Of a DNA stretch of 64,000 nucleotides, positions 45,925 to 59,100 are shown piece after piece. Within the stretch, counting starts at the first letter, position 1. The number at the start of each line of letters is the position of its first letter. The translations under genes were made by a program, and so were the position numbers. The notes below the pieces were generated by a model. That model did not search any database. It was not told where the DNA came from and saw only the letters and a list, made by a program, of their open reading frames with translations. Source of the stretch: Echinostoma caproni (Eukaryota > Platyhelminthes > Trematoda > Plagiorchiida > Echinostomatidae); the NCBI GenBank assembly GCA_900618425.1, contig UZAN01039743.1, positions 10,960 through 74,959 of the forward strand. Reading direction: 5' to 3'.

Positions 45925-48834
45925 GAACATCAAATTATACTACCCGAACTACAAAAACAACAATCAACACCGTTTTTGCAAAACCGTCATACATATTTAT
46001 ATATATTCATCTCCAGTGGTTGTCCGTGGACTCAAAGCAAATGGTGACTCATATACAATCCCCTAAATGGCATTGATAAATCATCACAACATACCAGAAC
46101 ACCGTGGACAAATTGGCACTATAATTCCATGGTACCTATTTCAGCTTTTTCTTCGGTTGACTTTGTACATTCAGTGGCATGCCAAATCGCGAATAGTTCT
46201 CCGCTTTATTACAACAAAAAAATGAACTTCGGGATTTCGAGGTTTACAAACTTAAAAGGAAAAGATGGTACGATTGCTGATAAATTTATAGCTTATCAAC
46301 TAAGCTTTATATGTGCACGTGGAGTAGAATCATTCTGCTTGGTCGGCATCGGTAAAAAACCTGGTTTGTTATCGATAATTGAATCAATTCGCAGAATAAA
46401 GCAACACACACTCATGCGTACGCACAACTATCTGTCGAATAGACAGATAAATTCTGCGATTTAAGTCATTGTGGGTGACAACTGAAAACGAGGAAGCCAT
46501 GTGATTTACTGATGAAGCGCCATATTTGCTTCATTGCGTGTGAACATTTACTCTACAAACCAACGATAAATTTTTATTTGGGATACATGTTCTACAATTG
46601 ATTTCATTTTTTCTGATTATGATACTGGCTGTTATCAGTTTTTTTCACGTCTACCGTTTTTATTTTTGTTTGCAAGTCTCTACGTGTTAAATGTGAGTTA
46701 TTCGCAGATTACTTTGCAATAAAATTTGTTGTTCTTTGCCTCCACCAGAATAAGTAGCAAACTATATTATACGCTTGATTAAACTAGAAATAGTAACGTG
46801 CAAACGTGTACGCCGATGTATAGCATGAGTTCAGACAAATGGAATGGGCTAACTGATAAAAGTTGAGTTGGTCGTAGTCTAGGGTCTAAAAAAATAAATA
46901 GACGGATATGATGCACTGCTTGATACAACAATTCGGATTGTATAAAAGTAAAAGTAATCGCCGCGTGTGGAGGAACGGGGGATTGGGGTAACGCCTCAAA
47001 ATGGAACTCACTGAAATTTGCTCCCTTATGATCGAGATAACGTGTGCAACTATGTAAGCGAGTTGGATAATCATACACTTGAGTGGTGTTCCTCAATAAA
47101 CGGGTGTGAAGAATGTTGTACATCGCAGCCGCTGCGAGACAGAGTTGGAAAAGCGATTTAAGTAATAATAATTTCACGTATTCGAACCCCAATTATGTAT
47201 CTCCTCTAGCAGCTTTTTCTCAGCAATAACTCTATTACTGAGAAGATTTCTGTACCACTGAATAAGTAATCGGAAAAGGAAATGTTCTACCAATGGCATT
47301 AATGATATTACCAATAACTAATTCACTGGAAAAATACACAATAATATACCTATTGTCAACCAGATCTTGTGAAACGATGTATTTGGTTTTACTATTTTGA
47401 AGCCTCAAGAAGAAAAGATCCTTTTACGAACCGCACTGCCGGTTAATGATTATCTTTGAAAATTCATTGATGTTGACATTAGACAAAAACTACCGGTCAA
47501 TCCCGTTTGAAAAGTATCGAAGAAATGCGTCTTCCTCATACTGGCCTTCAAGACTAGCCATCTTGTGAGTGACGTNTAGAAGCTCAAGACGGTATTGTCC
47601 AACCATTCCTGTTTCACAGCTTCAATGAACACCGATCACCCAAGGACTTCTTTTGGATCATCGACAGCCACCTAATTATTGTTCACATGTCATCTGTCAG
47701 TTCACCTGCAATCGCGATGACGCTTAAATTAGCAGAACAAATCCATCCTGTCACAACAGATGTCCGAACACACTTTTGCACAGTTGTTACAGTCTACGAC
47801 ATCGATGACCCAATTTTATCGTTCAAACGCCTGTTACTTAGCCTGAATCCCAGGATCTTATTTTTCAGCGAAGTGACATTTTTCAAGTTAAGCAATCCAT
47901 TTTTTGTGCACTAGGGTTTCTGTTGCAGTTCGGTCAATTTACCGTGGGACTGATACTGTAACCGATTTTCACTCCTTCGTTGAACCCCTGTAGTTAGCAA
48001 AACATTTTGCGAAATTAATAGATCGTTTTACCTTGTTGCGACTGAGGAAATTAAAAGAAATATTTACATCTCACAGTATTCAGCTTCTCTCTGTGCTCAT
48101 GAGTGGGATCAAGGGAACCCAATATTTCACGATTTGAATATCTCCAAAGGTATCATGAGTGGATCAGCCTATTCGATAGGTCACAGAGACTAGGCACTGG
48201 GTGTGGATTTCACTCCTTGGAAGATCATTAAGTCACCATTCATTGAATTTCCTCACTCAAGATGATGACCGTCGACTGAGTCGCCAAGGAAACGTAAAAC
48301 GTACACAATGCTGAGGAATGTTAAACAGGAAGAAGTGGCCGTTCAGTGCACATTTTCGGTCATCAAAAATATTTATATCTCAAAAGGGCGATATTTTGTT
48401 TGTTTTATACCAGTTTACATACATTTACAGTGCCCACCACGTTCGTCATGCACATAGAGACGCTTGTTTTGAGCAATAAAACTTGACTGTTACAGATTAT
48501 GAATTTTTTCATCACACCAATATAGATTTGACATGAGACAGGGAAAACGCTCCTTGAATGTGAGTCCTGTTCACGTCATTGTTTCTGTTAACAATATTTA
48601 CTACCCTCAAATGAACTTGGATTTTAACTATTGCGGTTTTTAACAAACGGAATAAGACGGTTTCCTGATATCTTTCATGCACGCGAAACCGAATTATTTA
48701 ACCAATTAACAACGCCCGACTAATTGCTGAGGTTTAAATTGTGGTTACCCAATAGCACTTTGAAAGAGGAAGTGAGATCAGTCGCATGTTTGATTGTCAT
48801 GATGTATTTTGTAATAGATGATTCCGAGCCCCTG
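45925..48834. other. Unassigned stretch
   Basis: No confident gene. Plus frame 46129-46464 and minus frame 46779-47192 have no motifs. An uncalled base lies at 47577. Confidence 0.45.
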
Positions 48835-50620
48835 AGGGATGGCCTGATTATCGGACATGATTGGCGTCATCAATTTTACTAAATGTAAGTGAATATCTTT
48901 GCAATTCTACTATCCCCGACTGTAGGAGACCGGTCACAATCATACCAATCCCCAAAGCATCCAAATCTTCCATCCTCTCCAAACGTTTTCGTCTCACAGC
49001 GTTAACATCTTCAGCTCTAAAGTTGACTGAAAAGGCTATCCTCAAAACATTTCAGAAGTCTATAAATATTCTCAATGATTCTACACAGTCTGCTTACAAG
49101 CCTAACAGATCCACTGTAGGCGTAATCTCCACGCTTATTCATTTTATCACTTAGTCTTTGAACAATTCTATTTGGTGTTTTTTTATTGAAAACCATTTAA
49201 CATCCAATTCCATTCCTCGATCAAATTTATTACAGAAACTGAAATCGTTTGAATGCCCCAAGAACTTGTTAACTTGGCTATCCAACAATTTTACTGATAG
49301 AGTACAAACTACTATATTGGAAATGACTTCAGCTAAACCCTAATCAACAACTCCGGAGTTCTTCAAGGAGCTGTGCTATCTCATATCTATTTTCCACTTA
49401 TACTTGTGATATTCCTAATGTTTCTTTTGAACGTATTTTGAAATATGCAGATGACGTCGCGTTGTGCCAACCCATGTCTTCTTACTGCCATCTAAGCTCC
49501 TTCACGGACAAGCTTGATCAAATTCAGTCATTCTCCTCCTCACCTTAAACCCCAGTACATTTGTTGTTTCTCGCTCTACACATCCGACAAACACAGTGAT
49601 TAATAATAATCTTCTATTTAGGGTGAATTCTGTCGAATATCTTGGTGTAATCNNNNNNNNNNNNNNNNNNNNNNNNNNNNNNNNNNNNNNNNNNNNNNNN
49701 NNNNNNNNNNNNNNNNNNNNNNNNNNNNNNNNNNNNNNNNNNNNNNNNNNNNNNNNNNNNNNNNNNNNNNNNNNNNNNNNNNNNNNNNNNNNNNNNNNNN
49801 NNNNNNNNNNNNNNNNNNNNNNNNNNNNNNNNNNNNNNNNNNNNNNNNNNNNNNNNNNNNNNNNNNNNNNNNNNNNNNNNNNNNNNNNNNNNNNNNNNNN
49901 NNNNNNNNNNNNNNNNNNNNNNNNNNNNNNNNNNNNNNNNNNNNNNNNNNNNNNNNNNNNNNNNNNNNNNNNNNNNNNNNNNNNNNNNNNNNNNNNNNNN
50001 NNNNNNNNNNNNNNNNNNNNNNNNNNNNNNNNNNNNNNNNNNNNNNNNNNNNNNNNNNNNNNNNNNNNNNNNNNNNNNNNNNNNNNNNNNNNGAATATCT
50101 TGGTGTAATCATAGATAGCAATCTTCATTGGGCAACACAAATCCACAACTGCATTGGCACAGTGCGGCGCCTATCTTTTCAAATTCGAAGTTCAGACAGT
50201 TTCACGCATTCCACTCAGCTATTTCTATCTTTGTGTATCAATGTGTTTTGTCCATTTTATTTCACTGGTCCCCAGCTTCTTTTCTGGCTTGCTTAAACGG
50301 GATTTTATATTCTTGCTCCATAGTCCAACTATTATTAGCCACGTTTCTTCTATCCCTGTGAATGAATTAGCTGTGAAACACTCAGAGTATGATACAACTT
50401 CTTGTGTGCAATTCGCGGAGGGAATTCTCACAAATCTCGATCAACCATTCCACGCAGAACTGACACATTGTCGTTTCCATCCCTCCACACGCTCTCAGTT
50501 CCGTCTAAGTTCATCTCAAATAAATGCTCACCGAAATACACCCACACCCTATTTTGCAAGTCTACACACAAACAAAAGTAGGGTAACAAGCGAACTTTGG
50601 CTTAACCTTGGATTGTGAAA
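48835..50620 (+). mobile_element. Non-LTR retrotransposon, 5'-truncated and frameshifted, reverse transcriptase to C-terminus
   Basis: This is the best-preserved LINE. In order on the plus strand: NSTIPDCRRPVTIIPIPKAS and LTALTSSALKLTEKAILKTF (about 48900-49050), then SAYKPNRSTVGVISTLIHF (about 49090-49150), SNSIPRSNLLQKL and LLTWLSNNFTDRVQ (about 49205-49305), the catalytic LKYADDVALCQPMSS (about 49437-49480), and VEYLGVI at both sides of an N run. The C-terminal part has GLLKRDFIFLLHSPTIISHV, IPVNELAVKHSEYDTTSC and FHPSTRSQFRL (about 50285-50515). Frameshifts near 49155, 49345 and 49545 break it. The endonuclease domain is missing. The N run inside it is probably an assembly artefact. Confidence 0.88.
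49653..50092. other. Assembly gap (440 N), probably false
   Basis: The 18 bases before the gap (49635-49652) are repeated exactly after it (50093-50110), in the same frame of the LINE protein. This is what two overlapping contig ends look like when joined with an arbitrary spacer. Confidence 0.95.
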
Positions 50621-50737
50621 TGTCCCTATGTCTATAATCATCTTTCCCCGTTGACTATGTTCTCTATGACAGTTGACATGCATAGATCTTAACTGAAATG
50701 TAAGCTCCAATGTTTGTAGAAGTTCTGCACAACACAC

Positions 50738-51040
50738 TTATATACAATAAAAATTGTGTAGATTGTGGTTGTTCATTAATTTTGATAACTGACGGTTGGT
50801 TCTGTATATATTTGCGTCACCGCCACTGCAGGTGAACTGGTATACAGCATGTGAGGTGGAGCAGCCGTGTTTAAGCATGACCAAATCAACTCCGCTAGTA
50901 GAAGCAGTAAGTCGATGTTGATCAACTGATTGAATGTGCGGTTTAGAGCTGCCCTCAACTGCGCGTTTGAAAGCTGATTTGATGAGACACAAAAAAGTGT
51001 AGTTATAATTTTTAGGGCTTATTTCGATTGGATCAAGCAT
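50738..51040 (-). mobile_element. Penelope-like element fragment, GIY-YIG endonuclease region
   Basis: The minus-strand frame reads SAFKRAVEGSS, then CSTSHAVYQFTCSGGDANIY and RTNRQLSKLMNNH. The YxFxC block followed by YIGRTxRxLxxRxxxH is the start of the GIY-YIG endonuclease of Penelope-like retroelements; here the second part is altered to NIYRTNRQL, so a catalytic tyrosine or glycine position is lost. The frame is otherwise open for about 100 codons and then ends. It faces the LINE at 50620 tail to tail. In intact elements this domain nicks the target for reverse transcription. Confidence 0.65.
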
Positions 51041-54000
51041 TCATCTTCCCATTTTGAGGTGCGTCTCACGCAATAAGCATTCACCTTAATGCTATAAATT
51101 GCAGTCAGATGTCACAGTCGAACATTGATTCAATTTATCATTAACTAACACTGACAACTAAAAAAATGGTTAGCTAGCAGAATACAAACCTGCAGTTTGG
51201 ATGAAAATGAGTATCTATCTAAAGGCTACTATTTAATAGAATTAGTAGGCAAATAAATTGTGCTTATCAGTTTCTAATCTGGCGTTGGTCAACTTATGTG
51301 AATTTTCAGTGGGTGTGGTTTAGTGCTGAACGCAGATAAAACAGTTCCGCAATTGCGTCGCAATGCTGAAGCATGTGAATTATATATGCCCCTATCAAGT
51401 GGTGAATTCCAACACAGATTCATAACTTTACAGTTCTGATGAGGTTGATCTAACAGCGAACCAAATGGCGGAGCATTTAATTTCAACCTATTACGTTGGT
51501 TCGGTGCATTCGATGCGTTTCATACTATGAATTAATAAAGTTCACCAATTTTTCATCTTATATCTTGAGTTCTTACCCTTTGATAGTTCGTAGAGTTGCG
51601 TTTTTGGTTGGTCAAGCCTGATATTCGAGATTAGGGTCTTTGGTTTGCTTTGAATTCTACAGCATTTCAAACAAAACACATAACAGTGAATAAGCCGATT
51701 GTACCAATGCCAATAGAGATACCAATTACTAATGTGGTAGAAATTGTCTTTGAAAAGAAAAAAATTGACATCAATAATAACTTACATTGATTCATCTTGA
51801 GACCAGACGTCAGATGGAAAATGATCTAATAATTGTTTGTTAATTCATTCGATCATTGGGAATACTGGCGGTGTGGGGTGTGTGGAATGGGCCAGGAGAG
51901 ATCATTTGTGTACAAAAAATTGTTTTGAGGCAAACAGACGGTGGTTATGCAGAAAACATTCTCACAGCTAGCATCTGACAGTGTATTTGACTTGATAGTT
52001 GACTACGAAACCCTATACGGGAGGTGGAGTAACTGAGTTACACTCACTTTATGATTCGCATCAGCCAGATATAAAACCTTTGCACTGGTGACAGTTCTTC
52101 CGGTATTGAGCCAAGCAGAGTACTGTTCACAAATCCGTTCAAACAACCGCTTGATCTCTTCACCTATTTAAGTTGTTCCACAGGAGGAAGTAACAACTTA
52201 TACATAGAAGAGAAACTCCGAGTTCTGAACTTTGTCCTTCAACAATAAACATATCACATGTGGTTCAGTTGCACGAAACATCTTGGCGAAGGGCAATTAC
52301 ATTGAATTGTCTCATCTGAGTCATCTCCCTGAAAAGCAAGGAAAATTGTACTAACCCCTTTTTCAACCTCGGTATTCTTCAAACTTTTCTCACTACACCG
52401 AACCACTTTGTGTAATAAGCGTTCTGGGTGAAATGATCACCCTAAGAAACCGGAGCTCTTCTTATATAGAGACATCAATACCAGTCTTCCTTGCCCTATC
52501 CGCTAGGCAACAAGTCCACTCCTTTTTAATTGGATCTGTATAAAACTTCAGAAACGGATTCATTGATATTTCCCAGGTTTTTATTTCTGTGCATCACACC
52601 ATCTAATCGGAAACGCATCCCAAATTTTGTTTTCGATGATCAGTAGTAGTACACTTGCTTAAAATTTCGATTGGGGGCTAAGAAAAGAGATTTTACAGAT
52701 TTTTTCGTGCACAATTTTGCCGGGTTTCTTTTGTGAAAAAGCATCTTAGTGGTCATCTATTGCTAATATTAGCCCAACACAAAAATAACATAAAAGACAA
52801 AACCGTTGCATACCAGAAGATGATAGCAGATGTTCGTTACTAAAATGCTCGAGTGCATGGATGAAATGAACTATGATTTTCGGATATGCTTACTTGATCA
52901 CCAGCACAAAGGCAAAACGGGATAAGTGCACTTGGTAATGAATGTCAAGAACTTCGAACCGATGGGTTGCTTTGACAACAATATCTTCCCTTTCTTCCCA
53001 ATATCAGCATACATTTCTCTCTCATTGAATAAGTGTATGTTTATTGCATATAGTTCAAGTATATAATTATACATGTATAACTGAGCAAATATCCTCGCAG
53101 CGCCTTAAATATAGATCATTGATCAACAAAATAATCCGACCAAAAGACCTGCAGAAAAAACTTTTCCACCATAAAGTCTCGGTTACTGATCGACAGAACT
53201 GTCATTCCAATGGTTAACGTATGTAAACTAGAGACATAATCGACTAGAAGAGCTTCGTTGAGTGAGAGAAGCCTTGCGGACTGGGTATAGAAATCTCTTC
53301 AGGTCACTTCTATGCCCCCCTTGAACGAAAAGAACACTCATTCTAAATTACTCTTAACGTCAACCCTTTTAAACGGGTTATTATGGTAATTTATTACGCT
53401 GAGGAGAAAAACCCAATCCGGACGGTCTTTGGGCGTGAAGCTTTTCTAAGGAAACTGAGCTACTTCCATATTGTATCTTCATTGCTAAATCTTAAACAAC
53501 GAATAAAATTCTTTTTCACTTTCAGCGGGAGGAAAGGACGGGATTACATGTATTGATCTTCGCAATTTAAGTTTCTTTGCATTCATCGATTTAATCTACA
53601 ACTCAGACAGACTTCAAAGTAAACCATTTTGTTCATACAGTCCATTTTCACTTTTACGATAGTCCGAACTGCACACACTCACTAGTTTGCCTGTACCAGT
53701 TGTTTCATGGTTCACACAAAGATTATCGTCAAAATATCATGTGCACATATAGCAAGCAGTTCTTGATGAGTGACTTGAGCTGGTCCTCAGGGTGTTCCCG
53801 TGATCACAACACTTTTGATCTTAGACCTGACTATTGAACTTGAGCTGGATATTAAAGATGCAGATATAAATTAATTGCCTCAATTCTTATGATTTTAGGC
53901 TAATAATTATATGATTATTTTTATATTACTGTATGTCTATTCAATAGTATTATCGATTGGAACGTTATTGAAGGGTGAACTGACGTCAATTGAGCGCATT

Positions 54001-56045
54001 TTTCGACCATCCACGCTCTTGGTTCAAAAATTGTTCACCAAGATAAACATGTTTCGTACACTGTGCTTTTTTATTTTATCCCGCACAGATTTCCAAAAGT
54101 TAGCTAGTCCGCTTTTCCAGGTAATATTATATATCGAATTGTAAATGCTCTAGGTTAATCCTAACAGTACTCCATCTTTCTATAATCTTGGCAAACTAAA
54201 TAACCTTGAAACTAGCATCCACTATGGTAAAACAAGGTTGAATATGACAAAATGTGGTCTATGGTTGCCTACTCCTTTTCTTACTTCAGTATCTTAAACA
54301 ACAAAACTTCTATCGCATTGTCTCCTCCTCCTTGTTTTTAAGAAATTCGGATCGAACATTTGTTATGGCCTACATATTTTATATTTTTTTGGATTTTATC
54401 TCGAAACAAAACTTCCACCTTTTTCAAGTTCGAAAATCATGACTTCATCATTTTTCTGTCCGTCTGTCAGTCGTTTGAATTTTTTCCTAGCGACCAGTTT
54501 GATAACTTTTTGTTTTACTACTGAATACAGGTAGTCACAAATGGAGACTTTGATCACTTGATTAACAAGGACTCACATTAGGGAGATTCTGCGCTTACAT
54601 TCCATCGTCTGGATTTCTTTAAGAGCACAGCAAAAGTTCAACCCTATGGATAAAACTTCTAGCATCGTTGAAGTGAAAATCAAGTGAGGATAGATTATCA
54701 AAAGATTGATAAGGATTCTTAAAGAACTCACTCACTAACCTGGACGTTTGCATAACCTAATTTTTTCGTGTGCTACTCCCATATTTGCTATTGATTATCT
54801 TTCATGCGGCGATAAATTTTCCGACACGTGCGAAATTGTCAGCCAATCGCGTTCCATATTCACAGCGTGATCACGCAAAGTGTTCGTCTCATTAACATCC
54901 CGGTAACATCCCCAGTAATGTTTACATAATTTTTCTTCGGTAATATTCGCTAATTTTTGGAATTTTCTGATTTTATGACACAATTAAGTGAATGAGAACT
55001 TTTGTCTCTACTGTTTAAGCCGAAGGTGATGTGATTCCGGTTCAAAGATAGTGCCAGATTCTGTCGATTCATCTGTATGTAATCCTATACTCATACCGGT
55101 GGAAGAGCGTTTAAAGATTGCACGATGAACCTTTGGTCCGCACAGATACGTGCCTAACACGAGAACCATCACGCAGCAGCCTCACATAAAGACAAACCAC
55201 ATTCCGGACATTGCAGAATCATTCTGTTTCCTGTTTACGACCCAGGTTCGATTATAAAGAAAGGTTCCATCTCTTGGGGTAATCACAGAAGAGGTGATGG
55301 GGTTTTATCTACACTTCAACTACCCCAGATACACCGAAAAACTCCGATGAGGGCGAACAAAATACCGCATAATCTTTCTGAATTACACAGCAAATCCGGA
55401 CATAGAAAGCAGCACTGACATTTCTCTCTCTTGCTCTCTCTCTCCCACACCCCACACGATTTACTAGTTTAAATAGTCATACATATGGTGAAGTATTTAC
55501 CATGATTGTGAATCTCGGAAAACATGGATTTTCATCATTCTGCATTTCATTTAAAACAGGGCTCTATGAAACTGCTCACATAAATTTCAAGTAATTTCAA
55601 CAAAACATGTGCACTGCACGCTTTTATCTTGCTGTTTGGGTATTTCTGATCACACATCCGACACCCAATGTTAGCTTGTCTGTTCGCTATATACACCTGT
55701 GATCTGGCATGTAATCCCTCCCTTTAGTCTACTACTTTAGTCTACTGGTCTACCTAAGTTCAGCGGCACTGTTGCATTTGCATTTCGCGTTCTACATATG
55801 AATCGAGTGAATTGGATGAAACGCCTGGTACGTATTTGTCACCCAGCAGGGTTCAAGAAGTGTACACAATAGTTCAAACTTTTAATTGTTATAAGCTCAC
55901 TACTCGTTAGTAGTTTGTTGTGATAGCCCCACTGCTTATCACAGTCCAAGATCAAACTTTAGCGGCGTGAACCTGCGAGGCTAATCCCAAACAAATTGTA
56001 GAAATCCAAAACAATCCAAGGGCCACAGTATAGGTGTATGGGTTG
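51041..56045. other. Unassigned stretch
   Basis: Five kilobases with no recognised gene or element. A weak reverse-transcriptase-like string (GPQGVPVITTLLILDL) at about 53785 is not supported by neighbours. A (CT)n-rich patch lies at about 55419-55444. Confidence 0.45.
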
Positions 56046-56051
56046 ATATTC

Positions 56052-56108
56052 CAACTATCGAACGATAACTACTGGGCATTTAATACTGTAGTTATCGTTC
56101 GATAGTTG
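56052..56108. repeat. Perfect 21-bp inverted repeat with a 15-base loop
   Basis: 56052-56072 and 56088-56108 are exact reverse complements; the loop is 56073-56087. Pairing continues outward for a few more bases with one mismatch. The stem contains ACTATCGAACGATAACT. A transcript would form a stable hairpin of about 60-70 nt. It might be a small foldback element, a hairpin RNA precursor or a cruciform; nothing in the sequence decides between them. Confidence 0.8.
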
Positions 56109-56109
56109 A

Positions 56110-59100
56110 AATACTGAGCAATATAAAAAAATGGTAAAATGATTTTTCATAATTTGGAGCATGTCCTGCAACGAGGGTTGACAAATAAACGGTATCCTAA
56201 TGTATTGGTAGAAGGCAATAGAAATTATGGCTGAGGTTATCTTTTAATGTAGATACAACTTATAAAACAGTTTTGTAATTTTAAATCGATATAACGATAC
56301 GGATAAATAACGCCTTTGTCCAAGTAACTTAATCTCAGATGCAAAATGCACTTTGTCGGTATTAATACTTGACTTCTGAAAGACAAATACATAAAACCTA
56401 CATTCTGTGATAAAATTTCGTCTCTATGTCAAAAATATGTTTGTCAACATTTCATTTAATGCTTGGAAGAAATGCAGATAAGGACCAAGCGTCTCATTTA
56501 CCAGGTCTACGAAAACTTCCTCATGACTTACTTTCATATGTGGCTTTTACTCTAGCAAATCAAACTCTCGAGGCTCTTGACGGTATACTTTTAAACTGTA
56601 GTGTTTAACTTGTTGTAAACAGTTTATGTCAATTCTATTTTCTTTCAGGTCTCAAAGGCAAAGCATGTCCGTAGTTCTACTTTAAAATAAACCACATGGC
56701 ATCTGATCCACCGTTTTCACACCATTGGCAGTTTATTCCGGTGTGCTCTTGCTCCAATTTGGTCAGAGCATCAATTTGCGTCATTCTGCTTTGGTCTCAC
56801 TTAACCCTCGTGGTTAACCTCTAGTCCCCCTGTTGTTCTGTTCTGTCAACCATTCCGCTCATGTGGGGTGTAGTCACTGACTGGTGGCGTTTATGTTGTC
56901 CGCTAATGAGGTACTTCTGCAAAGATAAGTAGAAACGATCTTAACGTTTTTTCACACCGGGTCGGAACTTAGGCTAGTTAGCCCAATTTTATGCATTGTA
57001 AATTGTTAGCAACAGACAGCGAGAGATAGACGGGAATGGGCATCACACATTTTGGCCGTTAACTGGTCCGTTTCCCAAAAGGGAATGTTTCACTCGCCCA
57101 CAAAAATGACATAATATTCCTTTTGAATTTTGGTTATATAACAATTTAGACATATTTAATCAAGTTTCAGGCATAAAGGGTGAACACATAAAGAATTCCA
57201 CGGCAAACTGAAAAGCAGAAAGCGTGATGATAACTATGTTATTTGAATACAGGACGTGAAGGTCTCATTATCTGGTGACTGGTATTGTCTTTTCTGGCCT
57301 GTGAGGATACCTCAACGTCTCGCAAATATTTACATTATATATATTATGTTTCCACTATGAAGCAGAGAAACAGAGAAGCATTTTAAATCAAATTTCTTTC
57401 GCTCCTAGTTGTAAACAACAATTGAGTAGGGTGATTGAGCTAATCATAAATGGAAATCTAACAGGATAGCCAGAGAAAAATAAATTTGACCGGGATGGTG
57501 CGAGGCCCACTTCTTATCGTGCTGATCCAGTCAGTTTGACTTGAAACATTAAATTACGATTTCCTTGATGCTTCTTATTTGACAGACAGAATGCCACATT
57601 GACAATGTCATTTATCAAAAACAGGTGTTTTTGAAATTTATTGATGAGATCCAAGTGTCATATCCTTGCTTCATTCCCAATTTTGTAACTCTCGCTTTGC
57701 GTCATTGATGCTTTCAGTTTTATTGATCGGGTGCAAATGAGAAGACAAATGTCTATACGACATCGCGACATATGAGTGTCGTTGTGATCTTAATATCATC
57801 GATCGGTTATCAAAGGAGAAAACGTACGGGATTCTGCAAGTTTAGATGCTGTTTGTCAAACTGCTTAAAGCTGGTATTCATCTGATTTATCACGTTCTTA
57901 GTTTAGGATCAAATACTTCCACAAAATGAGGTGAACTCAGTATCGGTTGAATTCTGAAAGTATTTTGACATGTTGAGGAATAAGGGACAATGCAGTTGTG
58001 CTTACCTTTCGTAATACATTTCTGAGCAATATACGTTGCATAGATCAGAACCGTATACAAATCTGGTTGTTGCAAAAATCAACTGAGGTTATTCTGCATC
58101 AACTAGTTGTTAGAGGGAACGAAATCAGCTAAAAGAACCTGCGTGATGATGTTAAATGTGAGCACTGATAGTTGGACAGTTTTCTCTGCACAATAAAATC
58201 TACACAGCCTAGTCACTCCAAGTTCAGTTCGGTATCCAAAACGCCATGTAATCAAATTGTCACAATGCGAAACTAGTCTAGAGGATAACCTGTCTATTTT
58301 CCCGAAAGAATATTCGTTTACCTTATAAACAGTGTTTTTACCATTCTAATCTACTTTTATGTATGTTAGGATGGAGCGCACAGAACCTGTCAGGCCACGC
58401 ATCAATCCGCGTCACACCGCAAGTGCGTTCGTGTCGTTCAAATACAAATCGATTCCGGACTGGATAACTAAGACGAATCATACATAACAATGTATAATGG
58501 ACAGTTATCATTCTGCTTTCCAAGTAAAACTGGTCAACTTTTATTTAAACAACTTACGTTCACTTACGTAACTATTTTTCAAAGCTTCTTGATATAAAAT
58601 CTCACTTTACATGTTTTTCAACGATCACTGATATAGATTTTCGTCGTTAAAGATATGGTCTTGCTTTTGCAATACATCATGGTGAGAAAGTTGAGATCGA
58701 CCATTTGTTTCCCAGACGACGCATGTTTTCTTAACAAACTGAATAGATGAAGAATGCTTAGTGGGTTGTTGTCCAGCCATGCTCTATCTTGACTCGGTAT
58801 ACTTTCAGTTAACGACACGCAAACGCACCTAGCACTTTATATTGCACTGAAGCATTGCATTTTTCCCATAGTTCACAAATATTGCCGAAATGCGGATATT
58901 CATCTCCTGCGATGACAGAGCTAGTGAAGCGGTGCATATCCCAATCATATAACTTAAATGATTATACGCTGAAGTGTACAACCCAATAATAACGTTCGCG
59001 TTTAATTTACAGTTAGTTGTGAGTAGTGGTGTGTAATAATTGATAGTGGCTATTCTTCGAACTTCACCTTCACGCACAATCCTCAGTTCACCCAATCAAC

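Noticed and set aside
48250..48285. GATGACCGTCGAC shared with the head of the hammerhead SINE at 24850
   Set aside because: Similarity stops after 13 bases; polymerase III boxes and the hammerhead are absent.
53775..53900. GPQGVPVITTLLILDL resembling the reverse transcriptase GVPQGSVLSPLLF block
   Set aside because: No other reverse transcriptase motif is found before or after it, so the likeness is probably chance.
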